A program made the position numbers and the translations under genes. Source: an uncultured Eubacteriales bacterium (GTDB taxonomy: Bacteria; Bacillota; Clostridia; Peptostreptococcales; Anaerovoracaceae). Taken from it: DNA of 64,000 nucleotides. The stretch's first letter is position 1. The number at the start of each line of letters is the position of its first letter. The stretch lies in NCBI GenBank assembly GCA_910583765.1, contig CAJTYS010000015.1, forward strand, positions 15,100-79,099, read 5' to 3'. Below, piece after piece: positions 43,035 to 52,541 of this stretch. The notes under the pieces are model-generated. The model made no database searches. It was not told the DNA's origin and worked only from the letters and a program-made list of their open reading frames with translations.

Positions 43035-44051
43035 ATGAATTGCAGGCAATGCGGACAGGAAATCAGAGATACTGCGAAATTCTGCAAAAATTGTGGCGCG
43101 CCTGTCCAGCAGGAAGCGGCCGCACAAGAAGGAACTGTCCAGAATGCGGATGCGGGCCAGGGTGTTTTTTGGCAGGTTCACAAGAAAAGGCTGCTGCTGG
43201 TCATCATTGGGGTTCTGGTTTTCTGCGCAGGGGTGGCCGCGGCGCTGCTTTTGCCGGATCTGATGAAAGACAAGGCCGAAGATCAAAAGCCTGCCACAGT
43301 GAAGAAAACAGTGAGCAGCGTGGATCTGCAGGATGTTTATGAAATGGAAGATAACAAGCTGGTGCTGGATCCCCTGTCTGTTTCTTACGAAGACGGGACC
43401 AGCCAGCTGCTGACAGACTACAAGGTCTACATCGACACGGTCTTGTATGAACCGGTGGATGGAGCTATTGCGGCGGAAAACCTATATGACGGCAAGCATT
43501 TCGTGCGTTTGGAATGGCAGCAGGAGAGCGAAGCTTACGAGTATGAAAAGACAGTGACCATGGAACACAAAAAGGATACTTGGGAAAAGTACCCTGACTT
43601 GGTAGGCAAGACGGGAAAAGAGATCGCTGGAGCTTATGGAGCTTTGGGTGAACCAATCTTCGCGGGACTAGGTGAAGAGGATTGGGGATACGCTTATGCG
43701 GACGTGCCATCTATTGCTGTCCAAGTTTGTTTTCCTGTGAGCCTTTTGGATAGGATGGGCGAGCCAGAGGATTATGGGCAGTCCGATGTCCAATGCGTAG
43801 AAATGAGCGGAACCTTGGATGCCTTTTTCTACAATTTGGAGTCAGAGATGAGCCTGGAGGATTTGGCCAACATCTTGAACCTAACCTTAGCGGAGAGCGA
43901 GGCAGGGGGCTGCACAGGCACGCTCGCAGATGGAAAACTGATTTACATTGGCGAAGGTCAGGTGCTGGACGGGATCTATACGCCAGACACCCAGATGCGG
44001 GTATCTGCCAGTGAAGAGGATCAGCCAAAGTTTTTGGATCAGATCTTTTAG
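43035..44051 (+). CDS. Zinc-ribbon membrane protein, unknown
   Basis: 338 residues from ATG 43035, behind GGGAGGAG. An N-terminal zinc ribbon of the type MNC-x2-C-x10-C-x2-C (C3, C6, C17, C20) is followed by one membrane helix (about 54-75, 'LLLVIIGVLVFCAGVAAALLL') and an extracellular domain of about 260 acidic residues that was not recognised. The layout resembles many Firmicute zinc_ribbon_2 proteins in the envelope. Role unknown. Confidence 0.8.
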   Translation: MNCRQCGQEIRDTAKFCKNCGAPVQQEAAAQEGTVQNADAGQGVFWQVHKKRLLLVIIGVLVFCAGVAAALLLPDLMKDKAEDQKPATVKKTVSSVDLQDVYEMEDNKLVLDPLSVSYEDGTSQLLTDYKVYIDTVLYEPVDGAIAAENLYDGKHFVRLEWQQESEAYEYEKTVTMEHKKDTWEKYPDLVGKTGKEIAGAYGALGEPIFAGLGEEDWGYAYADVPSIAVQVCFPVSLLDRMGEPEDYGQSDVQCVEMSGTLDAFFYNLESEMSLEDLANILNLTLAESEAGGCTGTLADGKLIYIGEGQVLDGIYTPDTQMRVSASEEDQPKFLDQIF

Positions 44052-44135
44052 GCTGGCGCAGGGGTTATAAGGCAAATGGGACGCAGGCAAGAATCTGGAG
44101 TTCAATCAAAAAAATTATCATAACGGAGGAAAAGC

Positions 44136-45119
44136 ATGATTTACATTGAATCTGACAGCAGGGATCCATATTTCAATTTGGCTCTTGAAGAATATGTTTT
44201 CGAACATTTTGACCGCAGGGAGGAATATTTTCTCTTGTGGCAGAACGCCAACACCATTGTGGTAGGGAAATTTCAAAACACCGCAGAAGAAGTGAACCAG
44301 GAGTTCGTAGATCAAAACAACATCAAAGTGGCCCGCCGTCTTTCCGGCGGCGGCGCGGTGTATCACGATGACGGCAACTTGAACTTCACTTATATCGTAG
44401 ATCAGGGGGACCGTGATCTCTTTTCCTTTGAAGCTTTTGCGGCTCCGGTCATTAAAGCCCTGAGAACCTTTGGCCTGGATGCGGAATTCACGGGACGCAA
44501 CGATCTGCTGCTGGAGGGCAAGAAGATTTCTGGCAGCTCTCAGTATGTGAAAAAGGGCAGGATCATGAACCACGGCTGCATCATGCTGGACAGCAACGTG
44601 GCTAATGTGGCAGATGCCTTAAAGCCAAAGGAGGCAAAGTTTGCGTCCAAGAGCATCAAATCCGTGCGCAGCAGGGTGACTACTATCAATGCTAATCTGG
44701 CGGAGCCGATTTCCATGGAAACCTTCAAAGCCGCCATTGTCAAGGAAATCGAAGGCAGCGAGAACATGCGGCGCTATACCCTCACTGAGGAAGATCGCCA
44801 GGCCATCGAAAAGCTGAGAAGTGAAAAATACGCCACTTGGGATTGGAATTACGGAAAATCGCCGGTATATGATTATCGGCAGGAGCGTAAATTTGATTTT
44901 GGCCTGGTTTCCGTGAACGCCCAGATCAAACAGGGAGTTATCGAAGAGATCCGCATCTTTGGCGATTTCTTTGGAAACGGCGACATCCAGGATTTGGAAG
45001 CGGCCTTGATTGGAGAAAAGCTGGACGATGGTTTTGGTGCCAGGATCGAGAAGAAAATCGACATCGAGCATTATATAAAAGGCATGACCGGCCAGCAGCT
45101 TCAGGAACTGCTGCGCTGA
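44136..45119 (+). CDS. lplA: Lipoate-protein ligase A
   Basis: 327 residues. 'DPYFNLALEEYVFEHF', 'LLWQNANTIVVGKFQNT', 'VARRLSGGGAVYHDDGNLNFTYI' (lipoyl-AMP binding) and 'GRNDLLLEGKKISGSSQYVKKGRIMNHG' are the family motifs, with a C-terminal accessory domain (about 245-327). It activates free lipoate with ATP and attaches it to E2 or GcvH subunits. No lipoylated partner is next to it. GGAGGAAA precedes ATG. Confidence 0.95.
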   Translation: MIYIESDSRDPYFNLALEEYVFEHFDRREEYFLLWQNANTIVVGKFQNTAEEVNQEFVDQNNIKVARRLSGGGAVYHDDGNLNFTYIVDQGDRDLFSFEAFAAPVIKALRTFGLDAEFTGRNDLLLEGKKISGSSQYVKKGRIMNHGCIMLDSNVANVADALKPKEAKFASKSIKSVRSRVTTINANLAEPISMETFKAAIVKEIEGSENMRRYTLTEEDRQAIEKLRSEKYATWDWNYGKSPVYDYRQERKFDFGLVSVNAQIKQGVIEEIRIFGDFFGNGDIQDLEAALIGEKLDDGFGARIEKKIDIEHYIKGMTGQQLQELLR

Positions 45120-45381
45120 AAAATATGGATATTGTTTCGCTGCGGAAACTGTTTGGCTGGAATTTCAGGCGCAGTGTGTACAAATCATATATTTTCTTTG
45201 ATGTTGTGCACACTTTCACGATCCGGGATGCGAACATTTTTTGGATTGGCAGCTTAACCAGTCCTCCAAAATATCCGCACCCTCATCGAGGCATTACGAT
45301 TTGTCAATTGGCAGCGTGTTTCAAGGGTGGGAAAAATGAAAATTCACACCATGCTGGCGAAAAGGTGGCAGGAGGTACCCC
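45120..45381 (+). other. Intergenic gap before the second DUF1703 gene
   Basis: 262 bp with no gene I can support. An 86-codon frame (45125-45385) lacks a ribosome site and family resemblance. An AGTGTG-TAC/GTGCACACT inverted repeat lies around 45172-45215. Confidence 0.5.
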
Positions 45382-46935
45382 ATGAACGATTATTTGAATA
45401 CCAATATTCCTTATCGGCTGTTCCAACAGGTGCTGAACAGCAAAGTCTATGTGGACAAGAGCATGCTGATCGAAAAGGTGTCAGAGCGTATCGGGACCAT
45501 GAACCGATATATCTGCCTCACCCGGCCAAGGCGTTTTGGCAAGTCGGTCAACGCCCACATGTTAGGCGCCTATTATACAAAGGGCATGGATAGCCGAAAG
45601 CTCTTTGACGGGCTGGACATCGCTGGAACGGAAAGCTATGAGAAGCACCTGAACCAGCATCATGTGATTTATGTAGATTTCAGCAGACAGCCGGACGGCT
45701 GTGCCAGTTATGAGGAATATATCACAGATATCCAAAATAGCTTCCGAAGTGATTTGGAGGCTGCCTATCCGGAGTTGGGCCAGCGTTCCTACTCTAGCGT
45801 GAGCAAGATGCTCCAGGCCACGGGAGACAGCTTTCTCTTTATCCTGGATGAATGGGATTCCATCTTTTATGAGCGATTCATGGGCAAAAATGAAAAGACG
45901 CAGCATTTGAAATTCCTGAAGGGACTATTAAAAGACCAGCCTTATGTGGATCTGACTTATATGACAGGAGTGCTGCCCATTGCCAAGTACACCAGCGGCT
46001 CAGAACTCAACATGTTCCGGGAATATAGCTTCATCAATGACCATACTTATGAAACTTATTTTGGATTTCTGGAGGATGAAGTAAGGGCGCTGTGTGAAAG
46101 GCAGGGAACACTCAGCTACGAGGAACTGGCCGCTTGGTACGATGGTTATCGCATCAGCGATGGCAGGCATCTTTTCAATCCTCGTTCCGTGAATTTCGCG
46201 CTGACAGATGGCGTATGTCTCAACTATTGGACAGAGACAGGGCCTATGCATGAAATCGCTGATTGTGTGGAACACAACGTGGATGCGGTCAGGGAGGATA
46301 TAGTCAAGCTGGTGGCAGGCATCCCGGTGGAGACAAGGCTCAACGGATACAGCGCCGTGGAGCAGCAGCTTGACACCCGAAACGAGATTTTATCGGCCAT
46401 GGTGGTATATGGATTTTTGTCTTATGATGACGGGAAACTGCGGATCCCTAATCAGGAGCTGATGGAAAAGTTTGAAAGCGTCTTGGAAAGGGACAGCATG
46501 GGGGAAGTGAAGGCCATTGTGGACCGTTCCAAGGAAATGCTGGAAGCAACGCTTTCCTGTGACGCGGAGAAAGTAGCGGAAATTTTGGAGGGAGTCCATG
46601 ACCGGGAAATCCCGTTTCTGAATTACAGCGATGAAAATTCCCTGTCCTGCGTCATCACTTTGTGCTATTTGGCAGCCAGGGACAGCTATCACATGGAGCG
46701 GGAAGCAAAGAGCGGCAAAGGGTACTGCGATTATTTGTTTTTGCCGAAAAAAAGCGGTGCTCCGGCCCTGATCCTGGAATTGAAGGTGGGAGACGGCTGT
46801 GAAGCGGCCATTGCGCAGATTCGGTCAAAGGATTACCTGCAAAGAGCCAGAGAGCAGGGCGCAGAGGAGATCCTTCTGGTTGGGATTACTTATGGCAAGG
46901 ATAAGCGGCATCACTGTTTGATTGAAAAAGCCTAG
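45382..46935 (+). CDS. AAA-ATPase-like / DUF1703 (PD-(D/E)XK) protein
   Basis: 517 residues, a paralogue of the 28182-29891 protein but clearly diverged. 'VDKSMLIEKVSERIGTMNRYICLTRPRRFGKSVNAHML' holds the P-loop, 'FLFILDEWDSIFYERF' Walker B, 'AAWYDGYRI' the linker motif and 'GYCDYLFLPKKSGAPALILELKV' the PD-(D/E)XK-like core with Asp and E-x-K. AGGAGG precedes ATG by six bases. It has no partner gene and ends in its own terminator. Function unknown. Confidence 0.87.
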   Translation: MNDYLNTNIPYRLFQQVLNSKVYVDKSMLIEKVSERIGTMNRYICLTRPRRFGKSVNAHMLGAYYTKGMDSRKLFDGLDIAGTESYEKHLNQHHVIYVDFSRQPDGCASYEEYITDIQNSFRSDLEAAYPELGQRSYSSVSKMLQATGDSFLFILDEWDSIFYERFMGKNEKTQHLKFLKGLLKDQPYVDLTYMTGVLPIAKYTSGSELNMFREYSFINDHTYETYFGFLEDEVRALCERQGTLSYEELAAWYDGYRISDGRHLFNPRSVNFALTDGVCLNYWTETGPMHEIADCVEHNVDAVREDIVKLVAGIPVETRLNGYSAVEQQLDTRNEILSAMVVYGFLSYDDGKLRIPNQELMEKFESVLERDSMGEVKAIVDRSKEMLEATLSCDAEKVAEILEGVHDREIPFLNYSDENSLSCVITLCYLAARDSYHMEREAKSGKGYCDYLFLPKKSGAPALILELKVGDGCEAAIAQIRSKDYLQRAREQGAEEILLVGITYGKDKRHHCLIEKA

Positions 46936-46951
46936 GGATGGGACGAAAAAC

Positions 46952-46988
46952 AGAGCCTTGGCCCAATTGGCGCAAGACTCTATTTTTT
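46952..46988. terminator. Bidirectional terminator
   Basis: AGAGCCTTGGC (46952-46962) pairs imperfectly with GCGCAAGACTCT, and T6 follows on the plus strand; an A-rich flank gives a U-tract on the minus strand for the amidohydrolase gene. Confidence 0.65.
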
Positions 46989-47040
46989 ATTCGAGCATCA
47001 TATGCGATGGGCTTTGATGGAAAGGATGGATGCTCAGATT

Positions 47041-48582
47041 TTATGCCTTTTCTTTTTGATAGATGATTTTGCCGTCCTTGATGGTACACAGCACTTCCAT
47101 GTTTAATAATTCATCGCTGTCAGCCAGCTCATAAGGATTGCCGCTGATGATGACCATATCAGCGATTTTTCCAGTTTCCAGAGAGCCTTTGCGATCTTCT
47201 TCCTGATTTGCGTAAGCGGCATTGATGGTGCACATTTTGATGGCATCTGTGACGGAAATATTTCGCACTGGATTGTATCCCCGTACGCAATGGGCCAGAT
47301 AAGTCAGAGGCTGGATCGGTGCCACAGGCGCATCAGAGCCGCTGAGAATCGTGATGCCTTTGTCGATCACCTTGTTGAACGGATCCATCCGGTTCGCCCG
47401 ATCCCGGCCTACCACATTGGCAAACGGGCTGCCTTCGCCGTCCCAGAAATAGGAGAAGCTTGGCTGCATGGACAAGATGATATTCAATTCTTTTGCCATT
47501 TCTATCTGCTGGTCAGTCGGAAGGCAGAAGTGCTCTAATCTATGGCGAATATCCTTTCTCCCTTGTTCAGCGAATACCCGGTGGTAGGTGTATAACAGCT
47601 GATCAATGGCTCGTTCGCCTATTGCGTGCATGGTGCACTGCATGTTCCGGGCGTGGGCCTTGGACACAAAGTGATAAACCTCTTCATCCGTATGATACAG
47701 CACGCCTCGAAGCTCTGGCCGATCATCGTAAGGCGTGAAGCAGGCCATAGTATGTTCAAAAGCCGCACCGTCAAGAGTCAGACAGCCGCCGACCCGCACA
47801 AGGCCTCTTTTCGCTGCTTCTTCAGGCTCCCAGGTTTGATGGAAAACAGTCAAATCAATAGGGAGTGTGTCTTTTCTCGCCAAAACGATGTCTACGTCCC
47901 TGTCACCTTCCACGAATTGCCCAAACAAACCATGCATGGAAGTGACGCCTTGAGTGACCGCGTGCTCGGCGCAGTCCTGAACGAATTTCCATATTTCATC
48001 ATCAGAAAAAGAGCCCCATATGTTGTTCTGCGCATAAAATGTGGCTTCGTCCGATGTGTACACGCCTGTGGGTGCTCCCTTTTCATCCACTTCAACGCCA
48101 GGATATCCTTCAGGTACAGCGGCAATGGCATCGACCTTGGAATTATAGGCGTTTCCATGCATGGAAGCGGCAAACACAATGACTTTATGGCCGTGAGAGA
48201 TTTCATCCAGTTCATATTTGGTGGGATAACGGTGCTCTTTGATCGCTTGGTCGAGAAAGTTGAACCCATAGACCCAGCCGTCTCCCGGTTCTGCGAGGCA
48301 GCGTTCTTCCAGGGCTGACAGCACATCCCTGAGGCATGTGCAATCCTGGAGCATGACGCTGTTAAGCATGGTCCCGGCGCTCATCACATGAACGTGACAG
48401 TCACACAAACCAGGTAAAACCGTATGTTTTTCAAGATCAAAAGTTTCGCTAGTCTCACCAGTGAAATCTCCCAAGCCCAGCGCCGCTATTTTTCCATCCT
48501 TCACAGCGACCCAATGGTATTTGCTTTCCTTTTCATCCATGGAAATCACGGTTCCGTTATAGTAAACAACATCGAATTTCAT
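47041..48582 (-). CDS. Amidohydrolase family protein (YtcJ-like)
   Basis: 513 residues from ATG 48582, which follows GAGAGGAGG; the frame is open to 48633 but without another ribosome site. Metal-site motifs: 'GLCDCHVHVMSAG', 'HAIGERAIDQLLYTYH', 'HRLEHFCLPTD' and the late Asp in 'ILSGSDAPVAPIQPL'. YtcJ-like enzymes hydrolyse exo-cyclic amide or imine bonds of varied substrates. It is divergent from a LuxR-type regulator and an MFS gene and shares an operator-like palindrome with the latter; together they look like a small uptake and degradation unit. Confidence 0.88.
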   Translation of the reverse strand: MKFDVVYYNGTVISMDEKESKYHWVAVKDGKIAALGLGDFTGETSETFDLEKHTVLPGLCDCHVHVMSAGTMLNSVMLQDCTCLRDVLSALEERCLAEPGDGWVYGFNFLDQAIKEHRYPTKYELDEISHGHKVIVFAASMHGNAYNSKVDAIAAVPEGYPGVEVDEKGAPTGVYTSDEATFYAQNNIWGSFSDDEIWKFVQDCAEHAVTQGVTSMHGLFGQFVEGDRDVDIVLARKDTLPIDLTVFHQTWEPEEAAKRGLVRVGGCLTLDGAAFEHTMACFTPYDDRPELRGVLYHTDEEVYHFVSKAHARNMQCTMHAIGERAIDQLLYTYHRVFAEQGRKDIRHRLEHFCLPTDQQIEMAKELNIILSMQPSFSYFWDGEGSPFANVVGRDRANRMDPFNKVIDKGITILSGSDAPVAPIQPLTYLAHCVRGYNPVRNISVTDAIKMCTINAAYANQEEDRKGSLETGKIADMVIISGNPYELADSDELLNMEVLCTIKDGKIIYQKEKA

Positions 48583-48639
48583 AAGTTTCCTCCTCTCAGG
48601 CAGCGTTAGATTCGATTGTGATTCTTGTTTCATTGATCC

Positions 48640-48655
48640 TGTGAGAACTGTTTCA
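48640..48655 (-). promoter_or_regulatory. Operator-like palindrome, amidohydrolase side
   Basis: TGTGAGAACTGTTTCA, an imperfect inverted repeat (TGAGAAC-n-GTTTCA), about 60 bp upstream of the amidohydrolase gene. Repeated at 49687-49702. Confidence 0.55.
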
Positions 48656-48828
48656 TGGCCTTATTTTAATACGGAAATCAAAAAAATCCATGGGCCAAAG
48701 AGATCAAAAAAGGATACCATCTGCCAGGAAGGGAGACATAAGTATAAATAATATCGTACTTTGCATTCATTGCGGATATGATACAATGAAAAATAAGGAG
48801 CTGTAAAAAACAGCGCAGGAGGCAAAAC

Positions 48829-49602
48829 ATGAAGCTTTGTGAAAACGACTGGCTTACCATTAACAACCTGATCTTGAACATGTACTCGCACAACGGTAAG
48901 CGTTTGCTTGACAATGATTTTATCAAAAATTTAAAGTACTTGATCCCCTATGACAGAGCCAGCTTTTTCATCCACGATTATGAGGGGGAGCGTACCCTTT
49001 GCAAACCGGAAGGTATTGGATTCGAAGAAGGGGTTCTGGAAGAAAAATCAGAGTTCATCAACAATTCGGTCCCTCATGTCTGGGTGAATTTTTATGAGCG
49101 AAGCACAGTTGTCAGAGATTCAGACTTGTTTGACGAACGAGAACTGAGAAATTCCATGTACTACAGCAGTCTCCTGATCAACGAGAATGTGAAGTACTTT
49201 TTGACCATTTCTCTGGCGCATAACAAAATGCGGGTGGGTGTGCTCACGTTGTTTAGAGAAAAGGATAAGGAGGATTTCTCCGATAAGGAAGTGTACATCG
49301 CAGAGCAGATCATGGATCATATTGCCTGCTACGCTTATCAGAGTTATGAGTTGGATCAGTATAACCAGAAGAGCCATCGCATAAGGCCGGAAAAGCTGGC
49401 AAAGCAATACGACCTGACGGCACGGGAAAGCCAGGTGCTGCAGCTGCTGCTCAAAGGCTACTCCACGAGAAGCATTTGTGAAGAGCTCCATGTGGCTGAG
49501 CCTACGGCCAAAAAGCATCTGGGCGGTCTTTATAGCAAATTGAAGATAAAAAACAAGGCGGAACTTTTCAAAGTTTTCTCTGAGGATGATCTGGATGGAT
49601 AA
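48829..49602 (+). CDS. LuxR-family transcriptional regulator
   Basis: 257 residues. The N-terminal about 175 residues form a GAF-like sensor ('LIPYDRASFFIHDYEGERTLC ... LTISLAHNKMRVGVLTLFREKDKEDFSDKEVYIAEQIMDHIACYAYQ'). The C-terminus is a LuxR helix-turn-helix ('YDLTARESQVLQLLLKGYSTRSICEELHVAEPTAKKHLGGLYSKLKI'). No receiver domain, so it is not a response regulator. It lies between the amidohydrolase and MFS genes and likely controls both. GGAGG precedes ATG. Confidence 0.9.
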   Translation: MKLCENDWLTINNLILNMYSHNGKRLLDNDFIKNLKYLIPYDRASFFIHDYEGERTLCKPEGIGFEEGVLEEKSEFINNSVPHVWVNFYERSTVVRDSDLFDERELRNSMYYSSLLINENVKYFLTISLAHNKMRVGVLTLFREKDKEDFSDKEVYIAEQIMDHIACYAYQSYELDQYNQKSHRIRPEKLAKQYDLTARESQVLQLLLKGYSTRSICEELHVAEPTAKKHLGGLYSKLKIKNKAELFKVFSEDDLDG

Positions 49603-49630
49603 AAACGGATACTATGATGTAAAACGTATG

Positions 49631-49671
49631 ATCACAATGATATGAAAGTATGATTGTGATTTTTTATTGCC
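49631..49671 (+). terminator. Terminator of the luxR-type gene
   Basis: ATCACAAT (49631-49638) and ATTGTGAT (49653-49660) followed by a T-run; it overlaps the promoter of the MFS gene. Confidence 0.7.
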
Positions 49672-49702
49672 TGTTTATACTGGAAGTGTGAGAACGGTTT
49701 CA
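49654..49702 (+). promoter_or_regulatory. MFS gene promoter with operator-like palindrome
   Basis: TTGTGA, 16 bp, TATACT (49676-49681). TGTGAGAACGGTTTCA at 49687-49702 sits at the start site and matches 15 of 16 bases of the site at 48640-48655. Confidence 0.55.
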
Positions 49703-49746
49703 GACAATTCGTAATATTATTTTTGTTTTTCCAAAGGAGGATAGAA

Positions 49747-51009
49747 ATGAGTCATTTTAAACTAAAGGATGAAACAGGTAAGATTTATAAAGGTTGGTAC
49801 ATAACCCTGATGGGGATCATTCTCATGACTTTCGCGTATTCGTGCGTAGTATCAGTGGCAGGGCAGTTCATACTTCCGGTCACAGAAGATCTGGGTCTTC
49901 AGATCGGAGACTTTTCTCTGTGGATGACCATCATGAGCGTGACATCCATTTTGTTTTTGCTGCTCTTTAGTAAAGTGTTTTCCAAAAAAACAGTGAAAAA
50001 AATCATGATCATCGCCTGTATTTGCGGTGTTGCGGGGTTCGTGGGGTTCGGAACGTCCCATTCCCTGATGCAGTTTTATATTTTTTCCCTTGTTTTAGGC
50101 GTTTGCTTTTCCGGCCTGACCACAACGCCTTGCACGCTGCTGGTATCCAACTGGTTTGGTCCGGCTATGAGAGGTAAGGCGCTGGGCATCTTGTTCGGCG
50201 GCAACTCCATCGCCATTTGCGTGTTTATCCCGATTTTGAACATGATCATCCAAAAGCTTGGCTGGAGAAACGCCTATTTCACGCTAGCGGGCATCCTGCT
50301 GATCGTTTGTCTGCCGATGATTTTAAAGCTGACCATATGGAGCCCGGAAGATTGCGGCATCAAAAGGATGGGCGATGATGAAAACACCCAGGTGGATGCT
50401 GAATTAGAGGGGATTTCCTTTAAAGAGGGTCTGAAAAAGCCTTCCACATGGATCATGTTTTTGACGGGTACGCTGTTGGTGATCCCTTCCAGTGCGATTC
50501 TGGCACATTCACAGCCGTTCATGGTAATGAATGGATACAGTGCCACGTTTTCATCCACTGTTATCTCCATTATGATCGGCATCTGCCTGATCACTTGCAT
50601 CATGGTAGGCGCGATCAAGGATAAATTCGGATTGAGAACAGCAGCGGTGTTCACAGGCGTTTGCTTTATTCTAGCCTACGTGTCGCAGATTTATATCCCT
50701 ACAGGCGGGATGGTGATGGTCCTTGGTTTCATCATCTTTTACGGCCTGGGCTGCCCTGCCGTCAACATTGTGTCTCCATTACTCGCCAACCACATGTTTG
50801 GTGACAAAGAGGTGGGCGCGTTTATCGGATATGTAAATATGTTCATCGCAGTGGGCGGCGCTTTTGGAACTTCCATTGTGGGAAAAATGTACGATGCTTC
50901 CGGAAGCTATATCACGGCCTTTTGGATGTGCGCGGCGCTGCTGGCTATTATGACGATTTTAAGGTTCGTCCTTTCCGGGAACAATTTCTTCTATAAAAAT
51001 CGGATGTAG
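49747..51009 (+). CDS. MFS transporter
   Basis: 420 residues from ATG 49747 (AAAGGAGGATAGAA upstream), 12 membrane helices in two sixes. 'SNWFGPAMRGKALGILFGGNSI' between helices 4 and 5 and 'GWRNAYFTLAGILL' at helix 6 resemble the oxalate/formate-antiporter-like branch of the superfamily. Substrate unknown; context suggests a compound processed by the amidohydrolase at 47041-48582. Confidence 0.9.
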   Translation: MSHFKLKDETGKIYKGWYITLMGIILMTFAYSCVVSVAGQFILPVTEDLGLQIGDFSLWMTIMSVTSILFLLLFSKVFSKKTVKKIMIIACICGVAGFVGFGTSHSLMQFYIFSLVLGVCFSGLTTTPCTLLVSNWFGPAMRGKALGILFGGNSIAICVFIPILNMIIQKLGWRNAYFTLAGILLIVCLPMILKLTIWSPEDCGIKRMGDDENTQVDAELEGISFKEGLKKPSTWIMFLTGTLLVIPSSAILAHSQPFMVMNGYSATFSSTVISIMIGICLITCIMVGAIKDKFGLRTAAVFTGVCFILAYVSQIYIPTGGMVMVLGFIIFYGLGCPAVNIVSPLLANHMFGDKEVGAFIGYVNMFIAVGGAFGTSIVGKMYDASGSYITAFWMCAALLAIMTILRFVLSGNNFFYKNRM

Positions 51010-51058
51010 ACGACATATGAGATGTGCAGGATCAGGCTAGTTGCTTGATCAAAAAACA

Positions 51059-51100
51059 ACAGGCTTTCGCAGTGCCATGACGCTGCGGAAGTCTGTTTTA
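51059..51100 (+). terminator. Terminator of the MFS gene
   Basis: ACAGGCTTTCGCAG (51059-51072) and CTGCGGAAGTCTGT (51083-51096) with two G-U type pairs, then TTTT. Confidence 0.8.
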
Positions 51101-51174
51101 CTATTTGTTATTGATGGAGCAACATGAGGAACGGGAGCGGGCGATGGGCGGGTAAAACTTTGTTGATCGGGCAG

Positions 51175-51197
51175 CCGTATTTTTTTACGGTTGTTTT
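51175..51197. repeat. 23-bp direct repeat, left copy
   Basis: CCGTA-T7-ACGGTTGTTTT, identical to 52551-52573. Here it lies inside a hairpin CAGCCGTA...TACGGCTG downstream of the AlbA_2 gene. Confidence 0.85.
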
Positions 51198-51223
51198 ACG
51201 GCTGAAAATAGCAGGTAAAAGCA

Positions 51224-52474
51224 TCATAATCGATACTTCGTCCCCCGGCCGGTACCTTCGATGGTGATAATGCCTCGTTTTGCCATGGCTTTTAGGATTC
51301 CAGAAACTTTAGATTTACCAAAAGTCACGGATGATGTGATCTCGCTGATAGGCTTTGGCATGGTTTTACTTAAAAGGCGGTACACTGCTTTTTCGTCTTC
51401 TGTCATTTCTGGAGCATCCTCAAGGATCGGTAAAATTACTTTTATCATTTGACTATTGATTTCAAAAATTGGCTTTCGCACGCTTTTGGTATAGGCTTGG
51501 ATAATTCTTAAAACGCCAGTGCCGAAGATTTCCACGATATTCAGTCTGTAAAAAACATTGCTCAGAATCGGGTTCCTCAGTACCGATATTTTTCCAGCTA
51601 GATAATTTTCCTTTGTGATGCCGCTTGGAAGTCCGCCAGGGGAAATGACTTCGACCCTGTCATTAAACATGAGCACTCGGATCTGGGCATTGAGGTCCCA
51701 GACTCGGTGAATCAAAGCATTTGCTATAGCTTCTCGAAAAGCGGCTTCTGGGATAAGCTCCACTTTTTTACGGACAGAGCTGGTGATTTCTTCATATTGA
51801 TAATAATCTTGAAATAAGTTGATCGCCTGCGTATAAGCGGCGAGGGCTGACATGTTAGCGAAGGTCGCTCTCTTATGGATGATGCTGATGTTTTCTCCGA
51901 ACTTGGCCATGTCAATGCCGGGAAATTCGTTTCGATCAGCTAATATGGCTGCGGCATGGTTATATCCATCTGTGTTAGAGTATAAGTTCAAGGTCTTTAG
52001 AATGTCTTTATTAAAGGCCTCGATGCCTGTGTGTTCTTTGAACTTTTCCTCTAATATGTGAAAGGACAGGTCTTGGTTCTTTGCCGGAAGTTCTTCAAAT
52101 GATAAGTTTTTTCCTTCCAAAACAAGCCTCGTGAATTCCAAAGTATCCACCTCTATGGTAGCGGTGTCGTTTCGTTTGTACGCTTTAGATTTATATAAAT
52201 AAGGCTTATTGGGTCCGCTATTTACAGTCAGTATGATAGTTTGATCAGAATCCTGCGCCTGGAGGGCGTAGTCGGGCTGAGGCGAGATGCTGTCATTGAT
52301 TTTATTTTCGATTTCAAGGCATGCGCCTGCTATGTCCTCCAGGCCTTTAATTTGCCCCTGATCAGTGATGCCGAATATAATACGGCCGCCTTCGTAATTG
52401 GCAAAGGCACTGACAGTTTTTAGAAATGTGTTTGTTATGGTTTGTTTGAATTCCAAAGTTTTGTTTTCTTTCAT
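51224..52474 (-). CDS. AlbA_2 (Schlafen-like) ATP-binding / putative transcriptional regulator
   Basis: 416 residues. The N-terminal AlbA_2 domain ('LEFKQTITNTFLKTVSAFANYEGGRIIFGITDQGQIKGLED') is the Schlafen-type core; the middle has an HATPase_c-like part ('FREAIANALIHRVW', 'EVISPGGLPSGI', 'NPILSNVFYRLNIVEIFGTGVLRI'); the C-terminus is a winged helix ('GKSKVSGILKAMAKRGII'). Such proteins are common in accessory DNA and some act in phage defence or as regulators; the role here is not known. Bracketed by identical 23-bp repeats with palindromic ACGGTTGTTTT boxes, which may be its own binding sites. Confidence 0.85.
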   Translation of the reverse strand: MKENKTLEFKQTITNTFLKTVSAFANYEGGRIIFGITDQGQIKGLEDIAGACLEIENKINDSISPQPDYALQAQDSDQTIILTVNSGPNKPYLYKSKAYKRNDTATIEVDTLEFTRLVLEGKNLSFEELPAKNQDLSFHILEEKFKEHTGIEAFNKDILKTLNLYSNTDGYNHAAAILADRNEFPGIDMAKFGENISIIHKRATFANMSALAAYTQAINLFQDYYQYEEITSSVRKKVELIPEAAFREAIANALIHRVWDLNAQIRVLMFNDRVEVISPGGLPSGITKENYLAGKISVLRNPILSNVFYRLNIVEIFGTGVLRIIQAYTKSVRKPIFEINSQMIKVILPILEDAPEMTEDEKAVYRLLSKTMPKPISEITSSVTFGKSKVSGILKAMAKRGIITIEGTGRGTKYRL

Positions 52475-52541
52475 TTGTGATTCTTCCCTATGGTATTTTT
52501 ATTATGTCCAAATCTACTTCAATTATACTTAAAAACAACCG

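Noticed and set aside
45125..45385. 86-codon frame before the DUF1703 gene
   Set aside because: No ribosome site, no recognisable domain; the following gene has a good ribosome site of its own.
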